From assembly GCF_037975245.1 (NCBI RefSeq), contig NC_092567.1, positions 5,712,214-5,776,213 of the forward strand: 64,000 nucleotides of DNA. Reading direction: 5' to 3'. Positions within the stretch are counted from its first letter, which is position 1, and each line of letters opens with the position of its first letter. Below are positions 36,299-48,547 of the stretch, piece by piece. A program made the position numbers and the translations under genes. The notes beneath the pieces were generated by a model, which was not told the origin of the DNA, did not search any database, and saw only the letters and a list, made by a program, of their open reading frames with translations. Source of the stretch: Apostichopus japonicus (lineage: Eukaryota; Echinodermata; Holothuroidea; Aspidochirotida; Stichopodidae).

Positions 36299-36604
36299 TG
36301 TAGTGGCAGAGTTGCTTATTCGGCCTTCCATAGAAAAGTTATTTTTATGTTTTCGGGTGTTGAAAGCCTACAAGCCAACACGGTATTTACGAGCTAAATT
36401 ATCACCATTTGTGACCTACGAGTACGTTTATACGAGTACGTTTCGAGTATATAACCATTCTATAGCGTTTAGAGTGTATCATACTACGGTTATTTTGTTT
36501 CCTTGTTTTTCGTGTTTTTGGGAGGAACGGTGTAAATATCTCTGTAAATACAAGTTGTTTTATTACTTTACTACGGACTTTCGTCAGTGTGTGTTTTTAT
36601 ATTA
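36299..36604 (+). repeat. BEL/Pao 5' LTR, part 1
   Basis: Matches 61605-61910 with one substitution noticed (gtgtttttggg against gtgttttaggg). It ends at ATTA, the target of the DNA transposon inserted at 36605. Confidence 0.92.
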
Positions 36605-39600
36605 GGGTCAGATCCAAAACCTCTGCCAATGTTATGGACGGAATTCACAGAGATAAAGTCCCATCAAAAATAGTGTGAGAGTTAGTATTTGGTGAGGTAT
36701 GCATGATTGATCTAAGTTGGGATACCTCTACCATATTACGGAAAAAAATTAATTGGGTGGTGCAATATAGTCTGAATATGCAAATTAGGTGTTCGTTATG
36801 GACGGAATCAGAAAAATGATCAATTCATACCAACCTTCATAGTGGGTCAAAACTCTGTGAAGTGTTCAGGATTTCAAAGTTTAAGGTACTTTACATCACA
36901 GGCCTGGTACCTTAGCTTTATCATACTCCCACTCATAATCTTCAATGTACCTCCATTAACCCACTACCCCAAACCAAAATTCTGTGTTATGGACGGAATG
37001 TACAACGTTATGGACGGAAGGTTTCGTCCTGATTTAGGATCAACTCTTGAATTGTGAAGTGTGTGTTATAAGTTAATACTTATGGCCAATATGTGTAATA
37101 ATATCAAATAAAATTGAATTTATTACAAGAAGGGAAAGAGCTAGACCTGAAATAGGAATTGTTATGGACGGAATGTTATGGACGGAAAGTATTGAATTAG
37201 CCTAAAATGAATTGCTATAGCACATGAAAAGTTTCACTCTTGCTGAAGGTACTCATCAGGTGGCTTTCAGCACTATAAGCAGAGGCTGTCAGTACTTTTC
37301 CCATTTGTTTTTTCCACTTTTGTGGCTTCACCTCCTTCAAACAATGCCAATGAAATCAAAAATTCACCAGTCTGCAAAACTTGTATGAAAGAAAACAACA
37401 CATGCTAATATTCTTTATTTTTTAATTCAAAACACTTTCAGCTATAACAAGATGAACCTTATTGTTCATAAAAAAAATTAAACCTTGGACCTGTACATGG
37501 ACAGCAATAGCCCTCTTTAAAAGATTTTATAAAGGTCATGAACGAGAACATCAGTAAACTTTCAACACTTTAACATTACCACAAAAACTGTGGACATGGG
37601 AGGCCTGTATGGTTGAACAGTCATGAAAATTTGAAATAGACTTTCAATCTTAACAAAATACATCGATTCATGTTTGTCAAAATTTTCCGTCACCATCACG
37701 GCTCACAATCTCTTTGAAACTTGTCCCTAATATACAACCACCTTTGTTGCAATTCCCACTTTGCTACTGTACTTGAAATTGGGAGGACAGGCTGTTCTAG
37801 TTTCCCCATGATCATTCCTAGTGGTATGCAAGATTTGTCTTCAGGTGATGGCCAGAAGAAAGTATTGGTAGGGCCCTTAGGGTGTAGGAAAGAGACATAG
37901 ACATCATTATTGTCAACTGATATTTGGTCCACCTTTTCGAACCACCAGTCTCCTTCATACACAAAAACCACATTGCATGAGGATGACAACTTGGATTAGG
38001 GTCATTCTGTGTCAAATCACGGATGGATGTTGCTGCACCCTCTCCAAAAATTCCCAAATGTTTTGTATGATTGGACCATCATGAAATAAGCATATTCTGA
38101 AAATTTCAGTTGCATTGCTTTACACAATTGGCCGATTTATCACACTTTGAAATTCCGCAATTTGTCGCCACCATGGCATTTTGGCATTTTCTTGACATTT
38201 GAGGTCTCATTTCTCAGCAATTAAACATTCTACTACCTTTCTATTACAGATGCCTATAGAGTTTATCCCAAAGAATAGGAAAATAAAAAATTAGGCTACA
38301 AAAATATTGTCTTGTGGACTTAGGTCAACTTAAAAGTGTCAAAATATTCGATTTTTGTACTTTTCACTAAAAAATGTGCTACTTTTAGTGATGAATTGCT
38401 CCTAAACCATTGCTTCAGGGTACTTGATTCTTTCAGAGGTTATTATGTCTGGTACAACCATTATAAAATAATGATTACAATGCTTTCCTATGATATGTTT
38501 GCAAGTTGTGCAACTCTAAAGTTGCTATTTCATGCTGCGATTCAGCATGAGGCATGATTCAGCATGAGGCATGAGTTTTGATGCCAAATTTTTACCAAAG
38601 TAACCATGTTAGAGCTGTCAGGGATTTATACTTTAATTTTAAGTATCAAGTTCTTACACCTAAACAAATTTCAGGGTTCTAGCTGTTCTCAGTAATAATT
38701 TATGAAGTTGTTAAGCTGCTCCGATGTACAAAAGAGGTCATCTTTGACGGCTAATAACTCAAAACGCGTCATGGTGAAAAAATCTGATAATTTTTTTCTG
38801 GAAGAGATATAGTACCACCCTGTTTGTACAAAAAATTTCAGGAGGGTGTTTGTCTTATTTTGAAATGAAATACCCTCAAAGTTTTGGATTTTTACAATAA
38901 TTTCTTCTATTCTTTTTTTTTTAATTTAGGGAAAACATCACCTGAAAGCCTAGAAAAATACTGTAATGTACATGTAAAAAAAGGTTTTCCATCCTAAATA
39001 ACATTCATTCACATTTGATGTCTTTGATTTAACTTATTAAAAAACATTCTGCATAGTTTCTCCAAAGATAGTAATTTCCATCCATAACATTCACATTCCG
39101 TCCATAACGTTTTCCTAATTCCATCCATAACACAGATGTTTCACTGAACCCCAGTTTGTCTATGTGCAAGAATCTGGTAATTTTTCCCTTCATCCTTAAT
39201 GGCATTGATAACCTTCAGAAGATTACATGCAAATTTTATCACTGAAGTAAACATTAAAATTGCCAGGAGATTAATGACATCAGGTAGTGTTATGGACGGA
39301 AATAATGATTTTCTTCTCGATTAGCATCTTAATTAGGGATGCCCTACTTAATTTTTCCAAACACTATTTTGGAGAGATCAGTACCATAAACAATTATTCA
39401 GGTGCAGATTCCTGTGAATTCCATCATTCCTTGCAGTTCAGTGGCACAAATTGCTGTTTCCGTCCATAACGCTGGCTTAAGTGCATTGTCGATATAATTA
39501 AGCAGTACTCGTTAACAAAGAAACATACAAATTTAATTTTTTTGCCAAGCAAGCTTAAATTGTTCTTCTTTTGCACAAAACTATCAAAATTAATAACTAT

Positions 39601-39648
39601 GATCATCTAAATTTTAGCCCTGAGGTTGACAGGTTTTGGATCTGACCC
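36605..39648. mobile_element. DNA transposon of unassigned superfamily, 3044 bp, 4 bp duplication ATTA
   Basis: Inverted ends GGGTCAGATCCAAAACCT at 36605 and the complement ending at 39648, flanked by ATTA (36601-36604, 39649-39652). The 3' LTR at 61905-61915 retains the uninterrupted site, so both ends are exact. A 13-14 bp motif GTTATGGACGGAAT recurs 11 times near the ends: six forward copies at 36631-37187; at the right, inverted copies near 39074, 39095, 39118 and 39457 and one forward copy at 39289. Clustered motifs like this are typical of transposase-binding sites. One short minus-strand frame lies inside. A 4 bp duplication would fit Sola, Ginger, Chapaev-like or Academ groups; I cannot choose. 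Confidence 0.88.
37696..37989 (-). CDS. Small Trp-rich domain inside the 4 bp-duplication transposon
   Basis: 97 residues. The core reads VYEGDWWFEKVDQI...DVYVSFLHPKGP...FFWPSPEDKSCIPL. This 'Y(E)G.WW...V.....V.F.HP.GP...F.WP...D' pattern resembles a Tudor/SH3-like module that I recall at the C-terminus of uncharacterised transposon-linked proteins in invertebrates; that is recollection, not a search. It could be the last exon of a spliced transposase, the rest having decayed, or a captured domain. The Met start is only the first in the frame. An overlapping frame at 37818-38057 is a shadow. No DDE or zinc-finger region was recognised upstream on this strand. Confidence 0.45.
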   Translation of the reverse strand: MSSSCNVVFVYEGDWWFEKVDQISVDNNDVYVSFLHPKGPTNTFFWPSPEDKSCIPLGMIMGKLEQPVLPISSTVAKWELQQRWLYIRDKFQRDCEP

Positions 39649-39652
39649 ATTA

Positions 39653-39717
39653 CGGATTTTCGTCTTCGTCTTCAGCTAATTTTAGTCGGCTTTTCAGCTC
39701 CGTGCCCGGACATCACA
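39653..39717 (+). repeat. BEL/Pao 5' LTR, part 2
   Basis: Matches 61911-61975 with two substitutions noticed; ends CATCACA. Confidence 0.92.
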
Positions 39718-39735
39718 TGGTAAATACCTCAGTTA
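39718..39735 (+). promoter_or_regulatory. Likely primer-binding site of the BEL/Pao element
   Basis: TGGTAAATACCTCAGTTA starts directly after the LTR with the TGG expected from pairing to a tRNA CCA end. I did not identify the tRNA. Confidence 0.6.
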
Positions 39736-40054
39736 TGTGTTTACGAAACCTTACGATGGACTGTTTATTTCATATGTTAACAATACGTTATGATTACGAA
39801 CCTTTTGTGACCCCTCGCTACTGATTGAAATGTGGATAGGCTATAGCGGAAGTAGGCAAAGCTATCTACTGTATATGTAGTGCGCACAGTATCTAGGTTA
39901 GTTACAGTTCTCGTATAACGGGGCTACAGTTTCAGTGAAAGCAGTGCGTGAGTGCTGCTTCTTGAACATTCTCTACGGAAGCCTATAAGGGCCATCACTA
40001 AGGAATCTTTTAAGAGACATTTCGTTACTTTGATACGATACCTTAACCAACGAC
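39736..40054 (+). other. BEL/Pao leader before gag
   Basis: 319 bp between the primer-binding site and the first in-frame ATG of gag. No feature recognised. Confidence 0.6.
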
Positions 40055-41281
40055 ATGGAGGCTCTCAAAAATGAAAGAGCTAAGTTCTTACGTACCTCGA
40101 CTCGATTAAAAAATGAGATATCAAATCTTATAACGCTACCGTCAGTTGAGGATGAGAAAATTCGAGAAAAAGTGTTTTTGTATGACAGAAACTTTGTTGA
40201 TTTTTCGGAAGCCCATAAGGCATACATTGCTACGTTGAATGAGGAAGAGGCCACAGAGGAGAACAGCACTTATTACCAATCGAAATCGGAAGAATATCAA
40301 CAGTTTTCCAAGGCAATGTCTGAATGGATTAAAGGAAGAGAGGTCGACATAAAACCTCAAGATAGTATTTCTCAGGTTTCCAGTAAGGGTTCCAAAAATT
40401 CAAAGGCCTCATCAGTAAGGACTGTAGCATCGACAGAGCGTATGAAAGAGGAAGCCAAGTTGGAGGGACTAAAAGTTAGGGTTGAAATGTTGAGGAAAAG
40501 AAGAGAAATTGAAGAGAAAGAAAGATTGCTCAAACAACAACGGGAGGATTATGAGTTAGAAGTTGAAATGAAGTTGGCAGAGGCAAAGGCAAATGTGTTC
40601 AAGAAATATGACAACCCAGAATCAAGTGACGAAGAAAGCCTGCTGACAAAGTCTGACGACAAAGTTGATTCCAGTGGTGTACACAACTTGATTCGATCCC
40701 AAACAGAGATCTCAAGAATGATGATAGACCAGCAAAAGCTTGTTTCACTTCCTAGGCGTGAGTTGCAAATTTTCGATGGTAAAGTTCAAGATTACAGAGC
40801 TTTTATTGCTGCTTTTGAACACAACATTGAGCAACTAACAGACAACAACCAAGATAGGCTATACTACTTACAGCAGTTTACATCTGGTAGGCCTAGAGAG
40901 CTAGTAAGAAGTTGCATGGGGAAAGACCCAAAGAGAGGTTATGAGCAAGCTAGACGAGAGCTAGAGGAGGAGTACGGCGATGACTTTAGAATCTTGAGTT
41001 CTTACAGAAAAGAAATAGAAATGATGCAACCTATTAAAGGAGAAAACTCAGCGGCTATGAAAGATTACCTTACATTCTGTGTTGTGTTTGGTAATGCTAT
41101 TAATGAAAGTGAGATCCTCAGAAAAATGGACCAGACAGAGAGTATAATGAAGTTGGTTAGCAAACTTCCTTGTAGACTACGAGAAAGATGGCGCTTGCAA
41201 GCCTACAAAATCAAAGGGAAGAGTCATAAGTTGGCAGGATTCCACGACTATGTTGAGTTTGTCAGAGAACAAGTGAAGATA
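40055..41281 (+). CDS. BEL/Pao gag (DUF1759-like), interrupted at its 3' end by a TA-flanked insertion
   Basis: About 409 residues from MEALKNER. The N-terminal 120 residues are mostly helical; 130-195 is a charged coiled-coil (repeated E/K/R with Leu heptads). From about 228 the sequence LPRRELQIFDGKVQDYRAFI and the following ~110 residues match the DUF1759 region of Pao retrotransposon Gag proteins, which forms the particle. The frame closes only because an insertion begins at 41282; on the other side of the insertion the same phase resumes at 45311 and runs into the zinc knuckles. This copy thus once had a single Gag-Pol frame, as usual for the BEL group. The frame before the insertion has no stop. 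Confidence 0.88.
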
Positions 41282-44200
41282 CAGTACTGATTTCGCTTAA
41301 CTCCCGTTAAAATTCGTTGAAAGAAAAATAATCGGATTTCTACGTTTTTTTAATCGAAATTCCCCGATTTTTATCGAAATTCCCCGAATTTTAACGATTG
41401 GTTATCTCAGTCATTTCCTTCGTGGAATTTTCAACGAAGCGTTGAAATTCTTTTGTAAACGAAATAGAAGGTCAATATGTGGTTACGCGAATCGTCGGAA
41501 AACGCGTAACTTCGTTTATCAGTATCAATTAGACTTTGGTACAGTCGTTTGAAAGAGGGAATATTTACAAGAGCATTCTCAGGCTTGTATGAGTAGTAAT
41601 GCACATAAATTCATGTAGCTAAACTGGCGGGGGACGTTTTCTTACTGTGAACCCCAAACACAGTGACATAAGTCTTAACTTGGCCAGGTCTAATAGAGGG
41701 CTGCAGTACAAGCTATGTACCACGAGGCACCCTTCCAGATAAGTTGAAGTTCTGTTTAACCATTTAAATAACAATGAATGGACATATAAACTTGGTTTAC
41801 TTGCAGATTACTAAAAATAGTTATTTTTAAGAGATGTAAATTTGGTTTTTATGAGAGTTGAAGTATGAAACTTTGTTTCCGAGCGAAAACATGTTACTTG
41901 AAGCAAAATAAAGATGCCCCGCCCATTCTGCGAGGACGCTTCCATTTTTCAAAAAGGCGTTTTCTCTTTTTATTTTTTTTCTATTTTGTTTACATTTTAA
42001 ACATGAAAATTATTCAAAAATATGTAAAGAACTTAGAAATGTACTGCAAACTATCTATAAAAAACAGAAAAACGATGTTTTAGGCATGAATAATGTGTTC
42101 AATATAACTAAAGTAGTAGGTCAATAGTCATGAGCTCATGACTGTCGTCAATTCGTTTTCTCAGTTTATATTTGCGACATATCACCCGTGTACATCGATC
42201 AATGGCATGGTGAAATCCCGTGTGAAAATATATTAACCCCAAAAGACGCAAATGGTCGTTCCAGAAAGTACTGTTATAACATTAACAACACATGGCCAGT
42301 TTGCTCTCTCAGGTCCGCACGTGTACAGCCATTTTTTTCACACATGGTATTATGCTGTGCATGCATTGCGGGCGGGATTGCGGCAAACATAAATGGAAAT
42401 GAATGAATACGAAAAACTTACGATATTCTTCACAAATATTGATGCTTAGATAAGTGCTTCCTCACAATCAACGAGCCGCCCTAAAATTCGCTCCGCTTAC
42501 GTTAAGACTTCTATATATATAACACATTGAAAAACCCGAGTTTTTACACACATAATTCCCACTGACATTGGTCACAGAACATAAGTAGGTCATTGACATT
42601 CGAACTTGGCAACTTGCCCAAGTTCATCGCACCATGGGAACGACACAACACATTGAACATGATGTTAAATTCTCCCGCCATCTGGACGCCGAGTGTAAAT
42701 TTTAGTGTAATAGGCAAATTATGAATGGTACTGCGCAGCGTGGTTAAATCTTAACATATTGCGACACAAATTTTGGGAAGCTGTTGTTGAAGTTACTTTC
42801 ATATCAAATGTAAGGTACTGTATCATGTATGTGACACAAGAGAAAGAAAATGAAATCAGAGGCTGCTAAAACCAGTTTGAACTTGATTTTTACAACCCAT
42901 CGCAGAACACGTGCGTGCGTAATTTGTTTTCTTAACATGACCTTTAATGAGTAAGTAGGAAAGGTGGGTAAGTTTGCTAATTTAGGCGAGTTTTTGTTTA
43001 AAATCTTGTGATAGACAAATATATTGTTTTTTTTTTCTTCAAAAGTTACGATGTTGCCGAAGGCGGAGTTATATAAATTCAGTGATCTGAACTTCTGAAG
43101 ACCATGAATACTGATCATGTGTGTTAGACAATTATTATTACACGAAAGGTTCGCAATATTATTGGGCCTAATTAGTAATTAACATACACTGATCGTTGTC
43201 TTGCTGCCTGAATTGCTACCTGCTGGAAAAGAAAACCTTAATTATTGTACTCATAACGTCCTATTTTGATTAAAAGTCGAGTGACGGTCGAGGTCGAGTC
43301 GAGTCGAAAAAGCCGCGATCGGGAAACGGCGTTTAAACGTTTAACCGACCGGCAAGCGATACGGTGAAACGGTTAGCGAAATATCTGTTAGGTCACACCC
43401 TTATTTAAACACACACAAAAAAAAACGACCTTATTCAATGAAAATATACTGAAAGCCATATCGCAAAAACACAAAATCGCTTATAACTCGAAAACGGAAG
43501 GAGACATCGACTTTTGTCGGCTGTATAGGGATTTCCTAAACCGAATTTTGATGCGCTCTATCCACCTGTGTCATTTATGAGCTTCTCTGACGTAAGCTGC
43601 AGTACATAATTTCTCTATACCAGTTCCGCAAAATTTATTTACGCAGTAAACATCGTTCATTATGTTTTCTTTCACAACGAATATTCAAAGTTGTGCTCCA
43701 CACGCTTCACAGATATTGTTTTATGTCGTTCATTTTCAATTCTACTTTAAAATTACATTTTCGAACGATGCATTGCATGCCTTATCAAACATTCCTGATT
43801 AGTAAAACTAGAGAAGGATATTCAAATATATATTATTTTCATTTGATATGATTTTATGAGTTGTTCCACTTGAAAAACGATGATAAAACCGAAAAACAAA
43901 ACATTTACTTCTCATGTGACGCATACCGGGATGAGACTCATCAAAACTCCCCCTTCTCATTAAATTAAATTTACATGCCGTCAGGCCAGTTGAAAGCCGT
44001 CAGGCTAGTTCAAAGCCCTCCCTACTAATGTTTGATCAACTCTTCTCAATATACAATACTCAAATAAGCAATGAAAATATATTCATTTTCCACAGAAATC
44101 TACCCAACGTGGGCCCCAAGTCACTGCTTTATTTTCTTAGTAGTCATGGAAACAATTGTTTGCAACTCTCTTGCTGGCCAGGTGTTTTCAAGTTTTATTA

Positions 44201-45308
44201 ATAGCACGACTTCTGATTGGTTCATTCAAGATAAACTTTCTATCCCTGCTGGATTGTTCTACTTATATATATATGAATGAATATTTGGGTTTCAATTAAC
44301 TTAGTAACAGGTAACATCCATTCCATTACGAACAGTAGGGGGGTAAAATAATGTTTGCTTCTAGAGGCAGCCAGCCAAAGGTTCTGCAGTGCTAAACCCC
44401 CACGAAGATAAAATACTATGCTAATTAACATATGGTAGGCGTGAATTTGACAAAGCCAGGTTTATGATTGGACTAAGCCTCTCAAGAAAGTTTGGTGGTG
44501 GGGATATCCAGGGTAGGGAATGCACATGTAAGCAGCATACTATAGGTGGCCCAGACCCAGGCTGCGACCTTAATTACCAGGGCAGTCCATCTGCATTCGC
44601 GGGCAACTTACAGTAACGGGTTAGGGGGAAAATAACAGGTTTTTTTTTTGTTTTTTTTGCGTGCATTGAAGCCGGGGGAGGTTTTTTGGTCGGAATGCAG
44701 AAAAGTTTGAGAGTGCGGTTCTGTAGTAAACGGTACTGTAGTACGTCAAGTAACACAGGAATTTATTGGGAATAAAGATCTCTTTGATATCCAGCTACGA
44801 AAGTACTGTTTCATTGTTGATATTTTTTTCCTTGTTTTTCTGACACTGCGTTCCTTGGTGAGTTAACTTAAACTTATCCTAGTTAAATACTAGCCTATAA
44901 CAGTCGTAGAATGTGCTTGTTACGATCGACCAAGACTAGTTTTTATTATCCTAGCCAAATCATTTTTTCAAACACCTAGTACAGAACTAACTCTGTCTTA
45001 TATACAATCAAACTTTTGCAACGTTTGTAATATTCCTCGGCAACTTCTGGTATAGTCTGAAAACGGCTGTAGTTACACTAAGGATTCAACGCAAGTCACA
45101 ACCTTGATATGTCTAGAATTGCCTTGGCGGTTTTTGATCGCGATAACTTTCGTGGAAATTTCGTTGAAACTTTGTTGACAACCGTGCCCGCAGTAGTCTA
45201 AATCTTGTCAACGAAATTATTCGTTTTTAATCGATTTTCAACGATTTTCAACTTTTGTTATCGATCGTTGATTTTTTTTTCAACGGGAGTTAAGCGAAAT
45301 CAGTACTG
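41282..45308. mobile_element. Non-autonomous TA-target DNA transposon, 4027 bp, in gag-pol
   Basis: A perfect 27 bp inverted repeat starts CAGTACTGATTTCGCTTAAC at both ends; TA flanks both sides (41280-41281, 45309-45310). CAGT ends with a TA duplication fit Tc1/mariner-like transposition. Both ends have ~200 bp of 'cgaaattc/aacgatttt' subterminal motifs. The interior segment 42430-42830 is shared with the A arms of the complex at 49989-61352. No transposase frame seen. The small frames inside are unremarkable. Confidence 0.86.
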
Positions 45309-45310
45309 TA

Positions 45311-46911
45311 GCTACCGACTCGATTTACGGTGACATAAGTATGGAGAGTTCAAAGGACTGTAGTAAATTCAGGCAAAACAGAAAGTCCTTTAAAGGTTTC
45401 AGTACAATTATACAGGAGCAGAAATCAAGATCCAAGAACGAAGGAAGGAGTATGGAATATACTAAATGCCTGTATTGTGGCAATAACCATATGCTAGAAG
45501 TCTGCAAAGAATTGGGCTCCAAAACACATGAAGAAAAGTTGATCTTCCTACGTACTAAAGGACTGTGCTTCAGATGTCTTGATGGTAATCATATTAGTAA
45601 AGATTGCAAGCAGGATAGACTTATTTGTAAAGTATGTCGGAAACTGCACCCTACCGTACTTCATTATGGTAAACAGCCTGAATGTAAGCCCACAAGCCAA
45701 TTGGGTGACTGCTCAAATCAAGCACCCAGAGAAACAACCACTACAGTCAAGACGAGTTGTGTTAACACCCAACCAGGGACTAGTATCTGCATGGGGGCCG
45801 GAGTCAATAAAACATCCATGCCTGTTGTGCCAGTGCGAGTGAAATCTAAGTCAACAAATAAAGATGTCGAGACTTATGCCTTCTTAGACACTGGTAGCTC
45901 TGACACCTTTATCTCAGAGAACCTTGCTAAGCAGTTGTGTGTCAGTGGACCTAAGACCAAAATACTGTTAAGTACACTGCCGAATGATGGACTGGTGGAT
46001 AGCCGATTTGTTGTGAATTTAGAAGTGTGCGACCTACAAGGACTGAACTCCTTGCCATTGCCAACAGTGTACATCCAAAAACGGATTCCAGTTAACAAAG
46101 AAGACATTGTTACTCAAGATGATTTGAGAAAATGGCCTTACTTGAGAAGAGTCTCAATACCAGACTCAAAGGCAACAGAAGTTGGATTGCTCATTGGACA
46201 AAATGCCCATAAAGCATTAGAACCATGGGAAGTGGTTAACAGCCAGGGAGATGGACCTTATGCTGTACGTACATGTCTGGGATGGACTGTGAATGGTCCA
46301 ATAAAGAGTGGCATGAAGGTTCATGTCAACTACGTCAGTTTGCAGACCATAGATGAAATGTTAACTTCCCAGTTTAACTACGACTTTAGCGAAAGGATTT
46401 CAGAAGAGATACCTGAAAAATCTAGAGATGATCACCAATTCCTCCAACAGTTAGATAAGTCAGCAAAGTTGGTGAATGGTCACTATGAAACAGCCCTACC
46501 TCTTAAACAAGAAGATTCTTGCATGCTAAACAATAAAGACTTGGCAGTGCAATGGGCTACCAACATGAAACGTCGTTTTCAGAAGGATCCAAAGTACTAT
46601 GAGGACTACAAAGGTTTCATGCAAGGGCTGCTGGATAAAGGCTATGCAGTTCCGATAACAGATGAAGAGACACATCGTGATGATGGCAAGGTGTGGTATG
46701 TTCCTCACCATGGAGTCTACCATCCTCAGAAGAAGAAAATACGTGTGGTATTCAACTGTGCAGCCAAATTCAAGGGAGTATCATTAAATGACAAACTCCT
46801 GCAAGGCCCCGACCTTACAAATTCATTGGTTGGAGTCCTTCTTCGCTTTAGAATGGAGCCAATTGCCCTCATGGCAGACATTGAAGCGATGTTCTACCAG
46901 GTTCGAGTGAC
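45311..46911 (+). CDS. BEL/Pao pol, part 1: zinc knuckles, aspartic protease, start of reverse transcriptase
   Basis: The frame is open from 45311, in phase with gag across the insertion; the first ATG is at 45341. Counting from it: zinc knuckle-like CX2CX3HX4C (43-55), CX2CX4HX4C (76-89) and CX2CX3HX4H (96-108), which bind RNA; protease active site FLDTGSSDTF (181-190), which cuts the polyprotein; then the linker typical of Pao elements (GLLIGQN, YAVRTCLGWTVNGP) and reverse transcriptase motifs (VRVVFNCAAKF, LMADIEAMFYQVRV about 508-523). Close to 46910 the frame is lost: family sequence continues in the frame of the next entry. The end of the original 544-residue frame after this point is out-of-frame sequence. 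Confidence 0.88.
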
Positions 46912-47979
46912 CTCCTACGCTTTGTTTGGTGGCCAGATGGAAATACTGACCAACCCTTACGAGAATACAAAATGATGGTGCACTTGTCCGGTGCGGTGTC
47001 ATCACCGAGTTGTGCCAACTATGCGTTGCATAAAACTGCAGATGACTTTGGAGATGGTTTCGATAAAAGAACCGTAGAAGCTGTAAAGGAAAACTTCTAC
47101 GTGGATGACATGTTGAAATCAGTAGGGACCGAAGAGGAAGCTATTATTCTGATGAAACAATTGAGAGATATAGTGGGCAGAGGAGGATTCCGTTTGACCA
47201 AATGGGTCAGCAACAGTAGATTGGTCTTGGATACCATTCCCAAAGGTGAAAGAGCAGAAGGGATCAGGAGTTTAGATATGGAGAAAGACAAACTACCAAT
47301 TGACAGAGCTCTTGGAGTCTCATGGTGTGTGGAATCAGATCAGTTTCAATTCCGAGTGACAGTGAATGAGAGGCCATACACTAGAAAGGGGATCCTATCG
47401 ATAGTTGCTTCGATCTATGACCCGTTAGGATTTCTCGCCCCATTTGTGTTAGTTGCAAAAAGAATTCTCCAAGACCTTTGCAAAATGAAATTGGCTTGGG
47501 ATGACGATATACCAGACGAGCATCTGAAATGTTGGAAAAGATGGCTGTTAGAATTGCCAAAGTTGAAAGACTTCAAGGTCAACAGATGTCTCAAGTCAGA
47601 TGGTTATGACAATGTCAGAAACACCCAGCTACACCTTTTCAGTGATGCTAGTGAAAGCGGATATGGTGTTGCTGCATATGTTCGTTTCGTGAATGAAGAA
47701 AACCAAATTCATTGCGCATTTGTGATGGGGAAGGCAAGGGTCGCCCCCCTCAAACAAATCACCATCCCACGGTTAGAACTCACAGCGGCTACAGTGTCTG
47801 TGAGACTCTTCAAATCGTTGGAGAGAGACCTGCATATCAAACTGGACAGTGTGACATTTTGGACAGACAGTACCTCAGTAATTCGATACGTCAGTAATAG
47901 TTCAGCGAGATACCATACTTTTGTAGCCAACAGGGTTGCCATTATTACTGACACTTCCCAGCCAAGTCAATGGTCGTAA
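46912..47979 (+). pseudogene. BEL/Pao pol, part 2: reverse transcriptase catalytic part and RNase H
   Basis: The family-like frame begins about 60 bp before its first ATG (46972). From that ATG: SGAVSSPSCANYAL (6-19), catalytic YVDD (43-46), GGFRLTKWVSNS (71-82), the ILSIVASIYDPLGFLAPF segment (141-158) typical of Pao elements, and an RNase H-like domain with D225, E269 and D299 (LFSDASESGYG, PRLELTA, FWTDSTSV). The enzymes convert element RNA to DNA. The catalytic residues are retained, but a frameshift separates this part from the previous one and a TAA follows SQWS at 47977-47979, where the family continues. Confidence 0.88.
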
Positions 47980-48547
47980 TTGGAATCTTCAGAAAACCCA
48001 GCTGATGACGCATCGAGAGGTCTGTATGCAGACGACCTAATACGATGCCATACTGTAGGTGGATCCTTGGACCAGATTTTCTTTGGCTGCATGAGAACGA
48101 GTGGCCCTTAAGACAGAAATTTGAACGAGATATATCTTTGAAAGACCCAGAGGTTAAAAAGACGGCAACGGTTGCTGCTACGTCTACCAACGTAGCCCAA
48201 AACACCATGAATGAGTTGATCAGCAAGTACTCAAGCTGGTTCAAGCTCAAGTGTCACATTGCATGGATGTTGAAACTGATGTCAGTACTAAAGCAGCTGA
48301 GTGATCTTCGTAAGAGTTTGAAGGGTCAAGAGCCAATGGAAATAGATGAGAAAATGAGACATGCCAGACAAAGGAGATTCAAAATGAATTTGTCTGTCTC
48401 CGACTTGGAAGAAGCAGAAGTTTCAGTTGTGAAATTTGTTCAGAATCAAGCATTTCCTGATGAAATTGCTTCCTTACGAGACAACTCTAAGGGCGGATCA
48501 GTTAAGAAAAGAAGCCCTATCTACTGGATCCGAGATACAAAGATGGA
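47980..48547 (+). pseudogene. BEL/Pao pol, linker between RNase H and integrase, frame-shifted
   Basis: After the stop at 47979 the same frame reads SSENPADDASRGLYADDL, a typical Pao motif, then shifts to the frame of 48045-48554 (WILGPDFLWLHENEWPL). Near 48525 another shift moves to the integrase frame (the family segment before LRVGGRLSRS is split). So there is at least one stop and two frameshifts in 570 bp. Confidence 0.8.

Noticed and set aside
41282-45308. Reading the gag stop at 41288 as a true gag/pol boundary
   Set aside because: The stop is created by the inserted element; phase is continuous across its TA target.
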